A stretch of DNA of 36,200 nucleotides from Candidatus Woesearchaeota archaeon (GCA_016211215.1 JACQSR010000003.1:1-36200); one strand, 5' to 3'; shown: positions 1 to 7,767, counted from the first letter of the stretch. Notes: generated by a model from the sequence alone, not told the origin. Numbers and translations are program-made.

Positions 1-31
1 TAATGCACATAACAAAACCACTGTGGACTAC

Positions 32-80
32 CTATACTCGCAGACAATAATATTTATACAAAAATAGTTGTCTGCTCGTA
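32..80. repeat. Imperfect inverted repeat, sister copy at 33583-33632
   Basis: The left arm CTATACTCGCAGACAA (32-47) faces a right arm AGTTGTCTGCTCGTA (66-80), separated by an AT-rich spacer. The same arms recur with few changes at 33583-33632, beside the other toxin-antitoxin-like locus. This copy lies about 180 bp beyond the 3' end of the AbiEii-like gene. It may be a processed-RNA hairpin, a protein-binding site or a MITE-like remnant, and the sequence does not decide between these. Confidence 0.6.
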
Positions 81-86
81 ATATGT

Positions 87-126
87 CAGAAATCACAATA
101 GTCCATTGAAAGAGTTGTGATTTCTG
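87..126. repeat. Perfect 12-bp inverted repeat
   Basis: CAGAAATCACAA (87-98) and TTGTGATTTCTG (115-126) are perfect inverted copies around a 16-nt loop. The element sits in a run of consecutive palindromes (32-195) beyond the 3' end of the AbiEii-like gene. It is not followed by a T-tract on either strand, so a simple terminator role is not obvious. Confidence 0.65.
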
Positions 127-156
127 AGCATGCTCAAAAACCAAATGTTTTTGACA
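121..156. repeat. 36-bp repeat unit, copy A, flanking the AbiE-like pair
   Basis: The unit contains the perfect palindrome TGAGCATGCTCA (125-136), then CAAAAA and TTTTTG arms (135-140 and 148-153), ending in TTTTTGACA. Copy B at 1675-1710 has the same order, the same 36-nt length and the same direct orientation, on the other side of the two-gene toxin-antitoxin-like locus. The repeats may be operator sites of the AbiEi-like regulator or the ends of a small mobile cassette. Confidence 0.55.
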
Positions 157-195
157 AGCAAGTGACATCTTGTATAATAATTTGTGTCACTTGCT
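157..195. repeat. Perfect 11-bp inverted repeat
   Basis: AGCAAGTGACA (157-167) and TGTCACTTGCT (185-195) are perfect inverted copies with a 17-nt AT-rich loop. This is the last of the palindromes before the AbiEii-like gene ends at 259. As a hairpin in the mRNA it would lie about 65 nt beyond the stop codon. The function is unknown. Confidence 0.6.
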
Positions 196-258
196 ATAAT
201 CAGAGTGTGGCAAGAAACTGGGACACCGCAATTGTCAGAGCAAGAAGCCAAAGTTTGA

Positions 259-1044
259 TTACATCAATAAGTTTATTAGTCTCTTTATTTCTTCTGGGCT
301 ATGGTTCAATTGCACACTTGCTTTTTGATAATCCGATTCATCAATAGAGAGAATTATATTTTGTATCCTTTTTAATGGCAGAAACGAAACCACTTTCCTG
401 CATAGTTCTTGCGGTTTTTCATTCGAATACCATAGCAATGCAAAAATGTCGCAAAGATCTTTGATTTTCTTATGTTCTTTATCCCGTAACTTTAAAGCAT
501 TCAATTTTGTGGCTAAGAGCAATTCTGGTTTTGGCAGCCACAATTTCTTATTGAATTCTCTGAGTTCTTCCCTGTATTTTCCACCCTCAAACGTAAACTG
601 CAGTAAGGGTTCATCTGCTGGCTGGAAGCGAAAAACCTCTTTGAATTTTGCAGGGATATTGTCCACAAGCACATCAACGTACATCGGAAAGATAAAATGC
701 GCTGGAATAATCTTGCCTTCCCCGATTTCTTCTTCTTTTTCCGTATGAATTTCTTTGAGGAGCCTGAATGACACCGATTTGAATTTAAGCTTGTTTTCTA
801 GGATATCGAGTGATTTGGCGAGCGCAGAATTTTTCATGTGTTCTACAGTTGCATTTTTATTCAAATGGAAACCGAGATCAATATCCCTGCTTCCAAGATA
901 AGGCCGCCCTTGTGCTTTCTGGAAATTTTTGTTCACGTGAAGAAAGACCGCCCACCCGCCAAGGATACAAATCGGTTCCTCAAGCGCTAAAATTGCTTGC
1001 TTGAGATATTTATATGACGTCCGTGTTTCAAATTCAGGATACAT
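259..1044 (-). CDS. AbiEii-like nucleotidyltransferase, putative type IV toxin
   Basis: This is a predicted nucleotidyltransferase-fold protein of the AbiEii/DUF1814-like group. These act as toxin components of type IV toxin-antitoxin and abortive-infection modules. Near the N-terminus it shows GGWAVFLH followed by GSRDIDLGF, the G-S/D-x-D metal and nucleotide site. Further on comes the family-typical KLNALKLRDKEHKKIKDLCD segment. ATG at 1044 gives 261 aa and an 11-bp overlap with the upstream AbiEi-like gene; an in-frame TTG at 1062 would add six residues. The pairing with a winged-helix partner is what suggests a toxin, because the fold alone would also fit a housekeeping nucleotidyltransferase. 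Base composition is more AT-rich than the surface cluster, which fits acquisition. The cellular target cannot be read from the sequence. Confidence 0.72.
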   Translation of the reverse strand: MYPEFETRTSYKYLKQAILALEEPICILGGWAVFLHVNKNFQKAQGRPYLGSRDIDLGFHLNKNATVEHMKNSALAKSLDILENKLKFKSVSFRLLKEIHTEKEEEIGEGKIIPAHFIFPMYVDVLVDNIPAKFKEVFRFQPADEPLLQFTFEGGKYREELREFNKKLWLPKPELLLATKLNALKLRDKEHKKIKDLCDIFALLWYSNEKPQELCRKVVSFLPLKRIQNIILSIDESDYQKASVQLNHSPEEIKRLINLLM

Positions 1045-1618
1045 TTTTCTTAAGCTTGGCAAGTAGCATTTCTGCTGCCTCCGCTGCCGGCCCCCCCTCC
1101 GTAAATAGGTCTATTATTAATTGCGGTAATGAAACAACAAAGACTCCATTTAATTTTCGCTTGCCATATGCAATGGGGTCTTCTGCAACAATGATGCGGA
1201 CATTGCCTTTTCCATAGAGCCCTTCCTTTAGGAGAAGGGTATGCCATTTTGGCAGGTCTTCTTCCTTGATGTAAATATCCGTTCTTGAAGGAAAAAGGTG
1301 GTGCTGCACTAAATTTTCCGCTTGATATGTAGTTAGGACGTATTCTAATTTGGATTTCTTTAGCAGTTTAAGGGGTTCTTTTACCATATAATCCCTGTAT
1401 TTTTTTGGTTTTTTATGCAGAGAGAGCCAGTGTTTGATTAAGCCTTCCAAGTTTGTTGCTTTTGTTCCTTTCACGAGCCTCTTCTTTTCAAGTTCACGCA
1501 GGAAAAGGATGACCCACTGCCTTGTACAGAGTGCCCTTTTTGAGATTTCGTTCTTGCTTAACGGTTTTTGTTCTGTAAGGAGTACTCTTAGGATTTTTTC
1601 TCGCTTAAGGCCACGCAT
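1034..1618 (-). CDS. AbiEi-like winged-helix antitoxin/autorepressor
   Basis: This 194-aa protein has an N-terminal winged-helix DNA-binding domain (about residues 5-50, with KNEISKRALCTRQWVI as the likely helix-turn-helix). The C-terminal alpha/beta region, with DIYIKEEDL and NVRIIVAEDP strands, resembles the AbiEi antitoxin effector domain. In known AbiE modules the antitoxin represses its own operon by binding inverted repeats, and it opposes the AbiEii toxin without direct binding. The gene order (antitoxin first, toxin overlapping) matches that arrangement. ATG at 1618 is supported by a TATA box about 27 nt upstream, so the mRNA is probably leaderless. The similarity to AbiEi is by layout and motif style, and a generic transcriptional regulator remains possible. 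Confidence 0.65.
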   Translation of the reverse strand: MRGLKREKILRVLLTEQKPLSKNEISKRALCTRQWVILFLRELEKKRLVKGTKATNLEGLIKHWLSLHKKPKKYRDYMVKEPLKLLKKSKLEYVLTTYQAENLVQHHLFPSRTDIYIKEEDLPKWHTLLLKEGLYGKGNVRIIVAEDPIAYGKRKLNGVFVVSLPQLIIDLFTEGGPAAEAAEMLLAKLKKNVS

Positions 1619-1635
1619 ATGATGTAAGTTATTGA

Positions 1636-1650
1636 ACCCATATATAAAGG
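1636..1650 (-). promoter_or_regulatory. TATA promoter of the AbiE-like pair
   Basis: On the minus strand the sequence reads CCTTTATATATGGG, with the TATA core at 1648-1641, centred about 27 nt before the ATG at 1618. This is the archaeal spacing for a leaderless transcript. The large inverted repeat at 1655-1715 begins a few bases upstream, well placed for repression by blocking TBP/TFB access. Confidence 0.65.
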
Positions 1651-1654
1651 TTAC

Positions 1655-1715
1655 TTACATGTCAAAAACTGTGGTTTTTGAGCATCTCAAAAATGACTGC
1701 ATTTTTGACATGTAA
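1655..1715. promoter_or_regulatory. Nested palindrome, probable operator of the AbiE-like locus
   Basis: The perfect 14-bp arms TTACATGTCAAAAA (1655-1668) and TTTTTGACATGTAA (1702-1715) enclose a second palindrome, TTTTTGAG cat CTCAAAAA (1675-1693). The TTTTTGA core thus occurs four times in alternating orientation directly upstream of the TATA box. AbiEi-type antitoxins are known to bind upstream inverted repeats, so this is the natural candidate operator. The inner part matches the repeat copy at 121-156. Confidence 0.6.
1675..1710. repeat. 36-bp repeat unit, copy B
   Basis: TTTTTGAGCATCTCAAAAA is followed after a short spacer by TTTTTGACA. This parallels copy A at 121-156 in order, length and orientation. 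The two copies lie about 1.55 kb apart and enclose the AbiEi/AbiEii-like genes. Confidence 0.55.
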
Positions 1716-1773
1716 ACAAATATAGAATCTCATAAAGCACAGTTACGGGGAAATGGGATTATGCTTAAAAAAG

Positions 1774-1838
1774 GGAGCAGGTGACAGGCGACCTTACGGC
1801 CTGTAGCGCTCGGCGGCTTCGGGGAATTGTACCGCTCC
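1774..1838. other. GC-rich foldable intergenic segment, possible small RNA
   Basis: The non-coding gap 1716-1911 contains a conspicuously GC-rich patch. Outer arms GGAGC (1774-1778) and GCTCC (1834-1838) enclose a stem ACAGGC/GCCTGT (1784-1789, 1799-1804). Read on the minus strand, the closing GCTCC is followed at once by CTTTTTT, an archaeal-style T-tract terminator. A structured RNA transcribed leftward is therefore possible. I recognise no tRNA, C/D-box or known riboswitch signature. Confidence 0.3.
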
Positions 1839-1911
1839 GTTTGCTTTGGAAATGCCAAGGACTTTCTGTTATGCTGAGAATTCACTACCGCCTTATAGTA
1901 ATATCTAGCAA

Positions 1912-1923
1912 GGTTTAAATATG
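1912..1923 (+). promoter_or_regulatory. TATA promoter, leaderless
   Basis: GGTTTAAATATG has its TATA core centred near 1917, 27 nt before the ATG at 1944. No ribosome binding site precedes that ATG, consistent with a leaderless transcript. Confidence 0.6.
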
Positions 1924-1943
1924 CTGCCTGATTACTGCATTGC

Positions 1944-2819
1944 ATGAGGGGACGGAATATAGCGGCTATTGCTGCAGGAATTGCAACTGTTTCTGCTTTA
2001 GTTTACTATGCATTGAGGCAAAATCAGAATCCGCCAGCAGAGCATTTTGCGCAAGACGCTGCAATTGTTCAACCTTACAACGAAAACGGCAGACATGATG
2101 CCATAGTTCCCCATGGAGCATTAACACCTGACGATGATGTTCAGGACGAAGCAAAAGAAAGCCAAAAACTGGAAGAGAAAGTAGCAAGCGAGACTCGACA
2201 AACACTCTTCTCAGGCTCCCTTGAGGATTATGCAAACATCTCGTACAGGGATTTTTTGAAGCTGCCCCTTGAGAGCGCAGTGAAAAGTTTTGGGCTATTC
2301 TTTTATGAAAGCAGCTGCTGGGTTGGGATGGAAGACCTGCCGCAATCCGTTATTGAAGAAGCTAAAGGGGATGATTTGCCAGGTCCGGAATACTGCAATT
2401 TCGTTGTTAGGGGTGAGGACAGCAGATTAATACTGGACTACCTCAGGGAAAACAGCCAAAATGTGGCTAATAGCCTTGAAATGCCCTATATACATACTCC
2501 CAGCATGCTTCTTGTTTTCAAAGTTCTGCATAAGTACAGCGACGACAAGGAAAGCCTAAGCAATACTGCAATAAGCATTTTAGATAGCATTTCATTAAGG
2601 GCATCAAAAGACGATAAATTTTTTGAGAACATTTCTTCTTGGGAAAAATATTTTCTTGATTTGGTAAAGTATGTACATATAAATGAACAAAACCGGGGAA
2701 CTATAGATGGAATCAGGGACAGATTGTGTTCAAAGGCAAAGACACTTGAGGAGCAGCTAAGGGTGGGTTATAATTTTGCCCCCTTAATGATATATGCGAG
2801 CGTGAAAGAGTGCAGATAA
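1944..2819 (+). CDS. Membrane-anchored protein of unknown function
   Basis: I do not recognise this 291-aa protein. It begins with a short basic stretch (MRGRN) and one hydrophobic helix at about residues 6-24 (IAAIAAGIATVSALVYYAL), which would act as a signal anchor. A low-complexity acidic linker to about residue 85 follows. The remaining 200 residues look globular and mainly helical, with scattered cysteines (near SSCW, EYCN, RLCS and KECR) but no repeated motif. It stands alone on the plus strand between minus-strand genes and converges on the Cys-rich gene that ends at 2845. The start is set by the leaderless TATA spacing. It is likely exported or periplasm-facing. Confidence 0.7.
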   Translation: MRGRNIAAIAAGIATVSALVYYALRQNQNPPAEHFAQDAAIVQPYNENGRHDAIVPHGALTPDDDVQDEAKESQKLEEKVASETRQTLFSGSLEDYANISYRDFLKLPLESAVKSFGLFFYESSCWVGMEDLPQSVIEEAKGDDLPGPEYCNFVVRGEDSRLILDYLRENSQNVANSLEMPYIHTPSMLLVFKVLHKYSDDKESLSNTAISILDSISLRASKDDKFFENISSWEKYFLDLVKYVHINEQNRGTIDGIRDRLCSKAKTLEEQLRVGYNFAPLMIYASVKECR

Positions 2820-2844
2820 GTTTACTTTAGAGAACCCAACGCAC

Positions 2845-5800
2845 TCACGCCCATATGCACCAGTCATTTGTGTCGCAAGCGCCTTCATCTGGATTGCAGG
2901 GAATGTACCCGGGGTTGCAGCAAATTTTTCTGTTATTCCAAAAGCTTTGTTTGTAATGAGAAAGCGGACAGTCGTTGCAGTTTTCAGTACGTCCTCCTTC
3001 AGGCGTCAGCTCACAAGACTCAAAGTAACCACCTTTATCTGGGCAGCAATGTGCAAGTGAATAATCCATCGGGGGGCAGTTTACATACCCTGGTGTATAC
3101 CCCGAAGCACTTAAATCACATACCCTTTCATCATAGCAATATCCATTATCGCCGCAGCCTGTTTTGTAAGGGGACCCACTTGGAGGGCAGCACTGGTTTA
3201 TGTTCCCCACAGAGTCCCTGCATGCCGTTCCCGATGGGCATGGTAGCCCCCCGTACCAACAAGTTGAGTGCTGACTATCGGGGCAGTTTTGATTTGAACG
3301 ACAGCATATTGGCTTTGGCTCGCCGCTTCCGTCATCGAGATTGCCGCAATTTTTTGTCTTGTCAACTGGGCATGTTGGAACCTCGCATTGGTCTCCAGTT
3401 GCATAACCGGAGAGGGGATTATAAATTGCACTACCTGAAGCTGATGATTGTGTCTTCTCGCACTCATACTTCTCGGGGGCTTCGGGATTCCACCAACAGC
3501 GCAGTTGATTCAATACACCCTGCTCGCATTTGGTAGTGCACCCAGTTGCCCCACAACTTTTACAGCTAGAGGGGACTTTATCTCCGCCACCTTCTACACC
3601 TGGATCGCATTTACCGCACTTACTAATTCCCGTGCATTCTTTGCATTTTGGAGGGGGCGCCCCCGGGTAACCTCCGCCGCCAGTGCATCCTTCAGGACAC
3701 TTAACAACTGGTGTTGAACAGCACTTTTGACAATTCTTGTATTTGGTAGTGCCATCAGGGTTTTCGCCGTTAGGGATTTGATAACTTTCATGCTGGTAGC
3801 TTACTAAATAGGGAGTTTGACATGAAACCGCCCCGCATGTATGGGTATCATAACCCCCATCACCTTCACAAATCCCACCAAAGCATTTTTTTGTGAACTG
3901 ATCTTGCGAATTTCCCCTCAGCTCTATATCAACAATACCGCCGGTTCGGTCTATCAATGGGCAAAGGCCGCTCGTATCGTACGGGTCGCAATATACTGCG
4001 GCGGTGCCCTCAGATTTGTGTATAGTATCTAGGAGATCTGAAGGAACATCCAAAAACCTTGCAATCCTCGTAACCGCCAACTCCGGGCATCTTACAGTGT
4101 CAACATTTACATAACTATTGTATATCTTGACACAGCTACTTTTTATGTATTCATTTGGAAGGTCATCCGGGAATTTTATGCCTCCAAATTCGTTATACAA
4201 AACATTGCTTTGGTCCAAGAATAACAATCCGCCAGTACACCCCGTTTTCCCTATCCTGCGCCCTTCAGGCGAAAAGCTGATATCAGAGAAACATTCTTTG
4301 CCAAAAGGACATTGGCTGCCTTCATTAGTATAATAGGCGTTAGTTCCGTCGTATACGCATCTTTGTGGAGTATTACCATTTAAGCATCTAACAACCCCGC
4401 CTTGGCAAAGGCTACAGCCTTCATCTACGCCAGCTCTGCAATTGTTATCTCTTAAATCGCCACAAGATTCAAGCTGAATGCCTGGGCTCATGTTGGCATC
4501 ATAATCCCAGCAGTCACCACCACATACAGTGTAACCATCGTTGTCGTAATCTTGGGTTTCATCCTGGCCATCACAGTTATCATCTATGCCGTTATCACAC
4601 AGCTCCTGCATGGATGGATTTATTGATGGGTTTGAGTCATCGCAATCCCCTCCGCAAGTTGTGTAAAGATCATTGTCGGAATCAACATTGTTGAAGCCCT
4701 CATCAACTGCCCCATTACAATTATTATCCACATTATCGCAAACCTCAACAGCCCCGGGATTCAATGCGTTATTTCCATCATCGCAGTCAAATTGGCTTTG
4801 CTGAAGTGAAATCTCCTTAATTTCCAGATCAGACAAAGCCCGGTTAAAGATTGAAAGCTGGTCAACAAAGCCATTAAATCCGTAACCGCCGTCAACGCTT
4901 TGGCCTATTCTCGTTTCTAGCACGGGGTTGATTGGTGAAGATGACTTTACAGGCGAGATTCTGCTAAGCTCGCCATCAATGTAGAATTTCCATGTGTCGG
5001 CTGACCTGGTCAGCGCAAAATGGTGCCAGTTTCCATCGCTAATCACCTCTCCGGTGCCATCGCCATTCCAAGTGCCGTCGTCTGCCTTGGTTCGGTAGCT
5101 TAGCCTACCGTTTGCAGCTTCTATGGCCCAGAATGGCTGTTGGGTATCCACCTGCCAGTTGGTTACTACGGAATGCAGGTAGGAGCTGAGTTTAGGCATG
5201 GATGTTTTTATCCACATGCTTATTGTAAAATCGCCGTTTAAGGTCAATGCATCACTGTCTGTAATTGTCAGGTAATTTGTGCCGTCAAACTGAACGGCAT
5301 TTCCAACCTTGCCGGGCACTACTGCTGGGCACCCCCCGGTGCAGCTTGCATCATTTCCTGCCACAAGGTCGTGGAACGGTGCATCGCCTTCGTCAAATCC
5401 GATAAAAAGGTTGGCGTTTGAAGGCATTGCGCAATAGCCATCTGCATCTGCATCGGGGCAAGCTGCGCATACTGAATCCCCGCTGTCAATTGCGCCATCG
5501 CAGTTGTTATCTATGCCATCAGTGCAAATTTCAGATACGCCGGGGTTTACATTTGCATTATCGTCATTGCAGTCTAACTCTGCATTTTGGCAGGAAGCAG
5601 AAGCTGGTTTTCCATAGCCATCGGCATCCAAATCCTGGCACTGCCCTATTGGAGTTAATGTCTTGGATATTTCCTGTGCATTTAGAACCTGGATTTGGAA
5701 AGTTAAATCCTCATAGCCGGATTTTGAGTATTTTATATTGTGCTGGCCGCCAGCAACAGAGATAATAATAGGTGTAACGCCTTTAATCTTGCCGTCAACA

Positions 5801-5922
5801 TAAACATCAGCTCCCTGTGGCTCTGAGTCAAATGTTACCGGTGAGCTGCATGTCTGCGCAATAAGGAAAAGGGCAAGCAGGATAAGGATTAGTGTTAAGG
5901 TAATCTGCCTCTTTTTGAGCAT
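2845..5922 (-). CDS. Large secreted Cys-rich protein with PEGA, LamG-like and MopE motifs
   Basis: This is an exported surface protein of about 1025 aa. After a signal sequence (MLKKRQ plus a hydrophobic run ending near LIAQTCSS) come four regions. First is a PEGA domain (DSEPQGADVYVDGKIKGVTP). Second is a MopE-type putative metal-binding motif (ICTDGIDNNCDGAIDSG). Third is a LamG/concanavalin-A-like jellyroll (ISMWIKTS, WHHFALTRS, WKFYIDGEL). Fourth are three further MopE-type repeats (CDNVDNNCNGAVDEG and similar), then about 500 residues rich in CC, CxxC and CPxG. The DxDxDGY and NNCDG motifs suggest calcium or other metal binding, and the cysteines suggest disulfides outside the cell. The start is ATG 5922, not the upstream in-frame ATG 5946, because the TATA box overlaps the latter. 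A carbohydrate-binding adhesin is an inference. Confidence 0.82.
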   Translation of the reverse strand: MLKKRQITLTLILILLALFLIAQTCSSPVTFDSEPQGADVYVDGKIKGVTPIIISVAGGQHNIKYSKSGYEDLTFQIQVLNAQEISKTLTPIGQCQDLDADGYGKPASASCQNAELDCNDDNANVNPGVSEICTDGIDNNCDGAIDSGDSVCAACPDADADGYCAMPSNANLFIGFDEGDAPFHDLVAGNDASCTGGCPAVVPGKVGNAVQFDGTNYLTITDSDALTLNGDFTISMWIKTSMPKLSSYLHSVVTNWQVDTQQPFWAIEAANGRLSYRTKADDGTWNGDGTGEVISDGNWHHFALTRSADTWKFYIDGELSRISPVKSSSPINPVLETRIGQSVDGGYGFNGFVDQLSIFNRALSDLEIKEISLQQSQFDCDDGNNALNPGAVEVCDNVDNNCNGAVDEGFNNVDSDNDLYTTCGGDCDDSNPSINPSMQELCDNGIDDNCDGQDETQDYDNDGYTVCGGDCWDYDANMSPGIQLESCGDLRDNNCRAGVDEGCSLCQGGVVRCLNGNTPQRCVYDGTNAYYTNEGSQCPFGKECFSDISFSPEGRRIGKTGCTGGLLFLDQSNVLYNEFGGIKFPDDLPNEYIKSSCVKIYNSYVNVDTVRCPELAVTRIARFLDVPSDLLDTIHKSEGTAAVYCDPYDTSGLCPLIDRTGGIVDIELRGNSQDQFTKKCFGGICEGDGGYDTHTCGAVSCQTPYLVSYQHESYQIPNGENPDGTTKYKNCQKCCSTPVVKCPEGCTGGGGYPGAPPPKCKECTGISKCGKCDPGVEGGGDKVPSSCKSCGATGCTTKCEQGVLNQLRCWWNPEAPEKYECEKTQSSASGSAIYNPLSGYATGDQCEVPTCPVDKTKNCGNLDDGSGEPKPICCRSNQNCPDSQHSTCWYGGLPCPSGTACRDSVGNINQCCPPSGSPYKTGCGDNGYCYDERVCDLSASGYTPGYVNCPPMDYSLAHCCPDKGGYFESCELTPEGGRTENCNDCPLSHYKQSFWNNRKICCNPGYIPCNPDEGACDTNDWCIWA

Positions 5923-5944
5923 TTTACCTACCTTCGGCTTTGCC

Positions 5945-5954
5945 ATTTATAAGG
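5945..5954 (-). promoter_or_regulatory. TATA promoter deciding the start of the PEGA/LamG gene
   Basis: The minus strand reads CCTTATAAATG with the TATA core centred near 5949. The in-frame ATG at 5946 lies inside this box and so is unlikely to be transcribed. The next ATG, at 5922, lies 27 nt from the TATA centre and begins a clean signal peptide. Confidence 0.6.
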
Positions 5955-6021
5955 TTTTTTGTGTTACGGGGTTTGTAAAGGTTTTTGGTGGCAATTTCTA
6001 TAGATGACTGATAAAAGATTG

Positions 6022-6064
6022 TTACCCCCACATATTCAGAGATTATTACTTTTTGTAGGGGTAA
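6022..6064 (-). terminator. 3' hairpin after the aminotransferase gene
   Basis: TTACCCCCACA (6022-6032) and TGTAGGGGTAA (6054-6064) are inverted repeats with one G-T-type mismatch position and a 21-nt loop. The hairpin starts six bases beyond the aminotransferase stop. No long T-tract follows on the minus strand, so it may protect the mRNA 3' end rather than terminate transcription. Confidence 0.45.
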
Positions 6065-6069
6065 GATGC

Positions 6070-7218
6070 CTAATTCTTCCTAAGCCAGCCCTCAATCCTG
6101 TCCAACCCCTTCTCAATTTCCTGCACGGAGGCTGCATAGCTTAGCCTTATGTGATTGTCAGAGCCGAATGCAATTCCGGGAACAACTGCAACCAATGCCT
6201 CATCAAGAAGTTTCGATGCAAAATCCATGGATTTCATTCCAGTTTTGCTTATGTCGGGAAATGCGTAGAAAGCGCCTTCGGGCTCGACACAGCTTAATCC
6301 CATTTCATTTAATCTTTTGTGCATTAATTTTCGCCTGCTGTCAAATTCCCTTACCATAGTTTTAACGCTGTCCTGGGGGCCATTCAATGCCTCCAATGCT
6401 GCCATTTGGGCAATATTTGAGGGGTTGCTTGTGGAATGGCTCTGCAGGGCATTCATTGCAGAGATTATTTCCTTTCCTGCTCCGCAATAGCCAATGCGCC
6501 ATCCCGTCATGGCGTAAGTTTTTGATACCGCATTTACTGTTATTGTGAGTTTTTTTATTTCTTCGTTCAATGAAGCTATGCTTGGATTTTTTCCAGTATA
6601 GTTAAATGCCTCATAGACTTCGTCAGAAACAACGTAAAAATTATTATCGACTGCAAGCCTTGCTATCTTTTTGATTTCATCCGGCTCGACAACCGCTCCG
6701 GTAGGGTTGCACGGAGAGTTCAAAATCAAAAGCTTTGTTTTTTTTGTTATCTTTTCTTCCACGTTTTTGGCGGTTAACTTGAACCTTTCATCAGTATTGC
6801 AGAAAACAGGATTCGCTTCTGACAGCTTAATCATTTCCTCATAACTCACCCAGTACGGAACAGGAAGCAAGGCCTCGTCTCCCTTGTCGAGCAACGTCAT
6901 CGCTATATTGAACAGCGTGTGCTTGCCGCCGCAGCTGATGAGAATCTCGGAAGGCTCGTAGGAAATGTTATTGTCCCTCATGAATTTTTCCGAAACTGCC
7001 TTTTTCAGCTCAGGAATTCCGCCAACGGGGGTGTATCTTGTAAAATTATTGTTTATTGCCTTAATTGCGGCCTGCTTTATGTTTTCAGGGGTGTTGAAGT
7101 CCGGCTCTCCGGCCCCGAAAATAACAACGTCCTTCCCTTCCTTTCGCATCTGCTTCGCCTTTGCGTCTATTGCAAGGGTTGCGCTTGGGGAGATGTTTTT
7201 TGCCTTTGATGAGATCAT
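6070..7218 (-). CDS. Class I/II PLP-dependent aminotransferase (aspartate aminotransferase type)
   Basis: This is a fold-type I aminotransferase of 382 aa, the usual size for archaeal aspartate or aromatic aminotransferases. It moves an amino group between an amino acid and a 2-oxo acid using pyridoxal phosphate. Visible landmarks are the N-terminal GAGEPDFNTP, YTPVGGIPELKKAV, the NPTG-containing SPCNPTGA (Asn171), VVSDEVYE (Asp199, Tyr202), the Schiff-base lysine in NAVSKTYAMTGWRIGY (Lys233) and a C-terminal IRLSYA arginine for the substrate carboxylate. All catalytic residues are present. It is the last gene of the RPA-led operon, six bases after the O-methyltransferase stop. Substrate preference (Asp, Ala or aromatic) cannot be settled from these motifs. 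Confidence 0.9.
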   Translation of the reverse strand: MISSKAKNISPSATLAIDAKAKQMRKEGKDVVIFGAGEPDFNTPENIKQAAIKAINNNFTRYTPVGGIPELKKAVSEKFMRDNNISYEPSEILISCGGKHTLFNIAMTLLDKGDEALLPVPYWVSYEEMIKLSEANPVFCNTDERFKLTAKNVEEKITKKTKLLILNSPCNPTGAVVEPDEIKKIARLAVDNNFYVVSDEVYEAFNYTGKNPSIASLNEEIKKLTITVNAVSKTYAMTGWRIGYCGAGKEIISAMNALQSHSTSNPSNIAQMAALEALNGPQDSVKTMVREFDSRRKLMHKRLNEMGLSCVEPEGAFYAFPDISKTGMKSMDFASKLLDEALVAVVPGIAFGSDNHIRLSYAASVQEIEKGLDRIEGWLRKN

Positions 7219-7224
7219 TTTGAA

Positions 7225-7767
7225 CTATAATTTTAATGTAAGCTCCACCCCGTTGCCTATGGGGACAAGGACGCTTTTAAACTTTTTGGATGAGCGCACG
7301 TAATTAAGGTAGTCTTCCATGTATTTCCCGAAGTTTATTGCGTTGTCTGCCGCTATAACCGCGCCTTTTGACAGCCGGGGGTATGCAAGATTGAGATAGG
7401 AAAAATACTCCTCCTTTGTTGCGTCGAGGAACAGGAAGTCAAATGTGCCTTTCAGCTTCGGAATTTCCCTTAAGGCATTGCCCTGCACAAGAGTTATGTT
7501 GCCGAGTTTTGAGCGCCTGAAATTTTCAGCTGCCATCTTCACTTTAACTGGGTCTGCCTCTATTGTGGTTACCTTGCCCCGTCCAGCCGCAAGCCACAGA
7601 GCCGAATATCCATTTGAGGTTCCAACTTCAAGTATGTTTTTGGCTTTTGATATATGCACCAGCATGGAAAGAAACGCGCCGGTTTCGGGGGGGATATTGT
7701 AAAGTCCTGCATTCCGCTCCCCAAATCTTTCCAGCTCATGCCTAAGCCTCTTTGTTGATTCTTCCAT
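7225..7767 (-). CDS. SAM-dependent O-methyltransferase (COG4122 type)
   Basis: This Rossmann-fold methyltransferase of about 180 aa resembles the catechol/caffeoyl-CoA O-methyltransferase family. Motif I is ILEVGTSNGYSALWLA, the acidic residue binding SAM ribose is in TIEADP, and DFLFLDATKEEY carries the metal-binding aspartate typical of this family. NFRRSKLGNITLVQGNA is the strand 4 region. ATG 7767 overlaps the upstream stop as TAATG, the coupling seen elsewhere in the window; an in-frame GTG at 7779 would add four residues. The methyl acceptor is unknown. It lies between a membrane hydrolase and an aminotransferase, which gives no clear pathway. Confidence 0.85.
   Translation of the reverse strand: MEESTKRLRHELERFGERNAGLYNIPPETGAFLSMLVHISKAKNILEVGTSNGYSALWLAAGRGKVTTIEADPVKVKMAAENFRRSKLGNITLVQGNALREIPKLKGTFDFLFLDATKEEYFSYLNLAYPRLSKGAVIAADNAINFGKYMEDYLNYVRSSKKFKSVLVPIGNGVELTLKL

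Noticed and set aside
32..195. CRISPR-like array at the left edge
   Set aside because: The palindromes differ from one another and are not separated by regular unique spacers.
1730..1945. A 71-codon minus-strand reading frame across the GC-rich intergenic patch
   Set aside because: It has no typical protein composition, no upstream promoter spacing and overlaps the structured GC-rich segment and the promoter of the plus-strand gene.
2868..3536. A 222-codon plus-strand frame opposite the PEGA/LamG gene
   Set aside because: It is Cys/Arg/Ser-rich noise from the complementary strand of a Cys-rich gene, with no promoter or domain.
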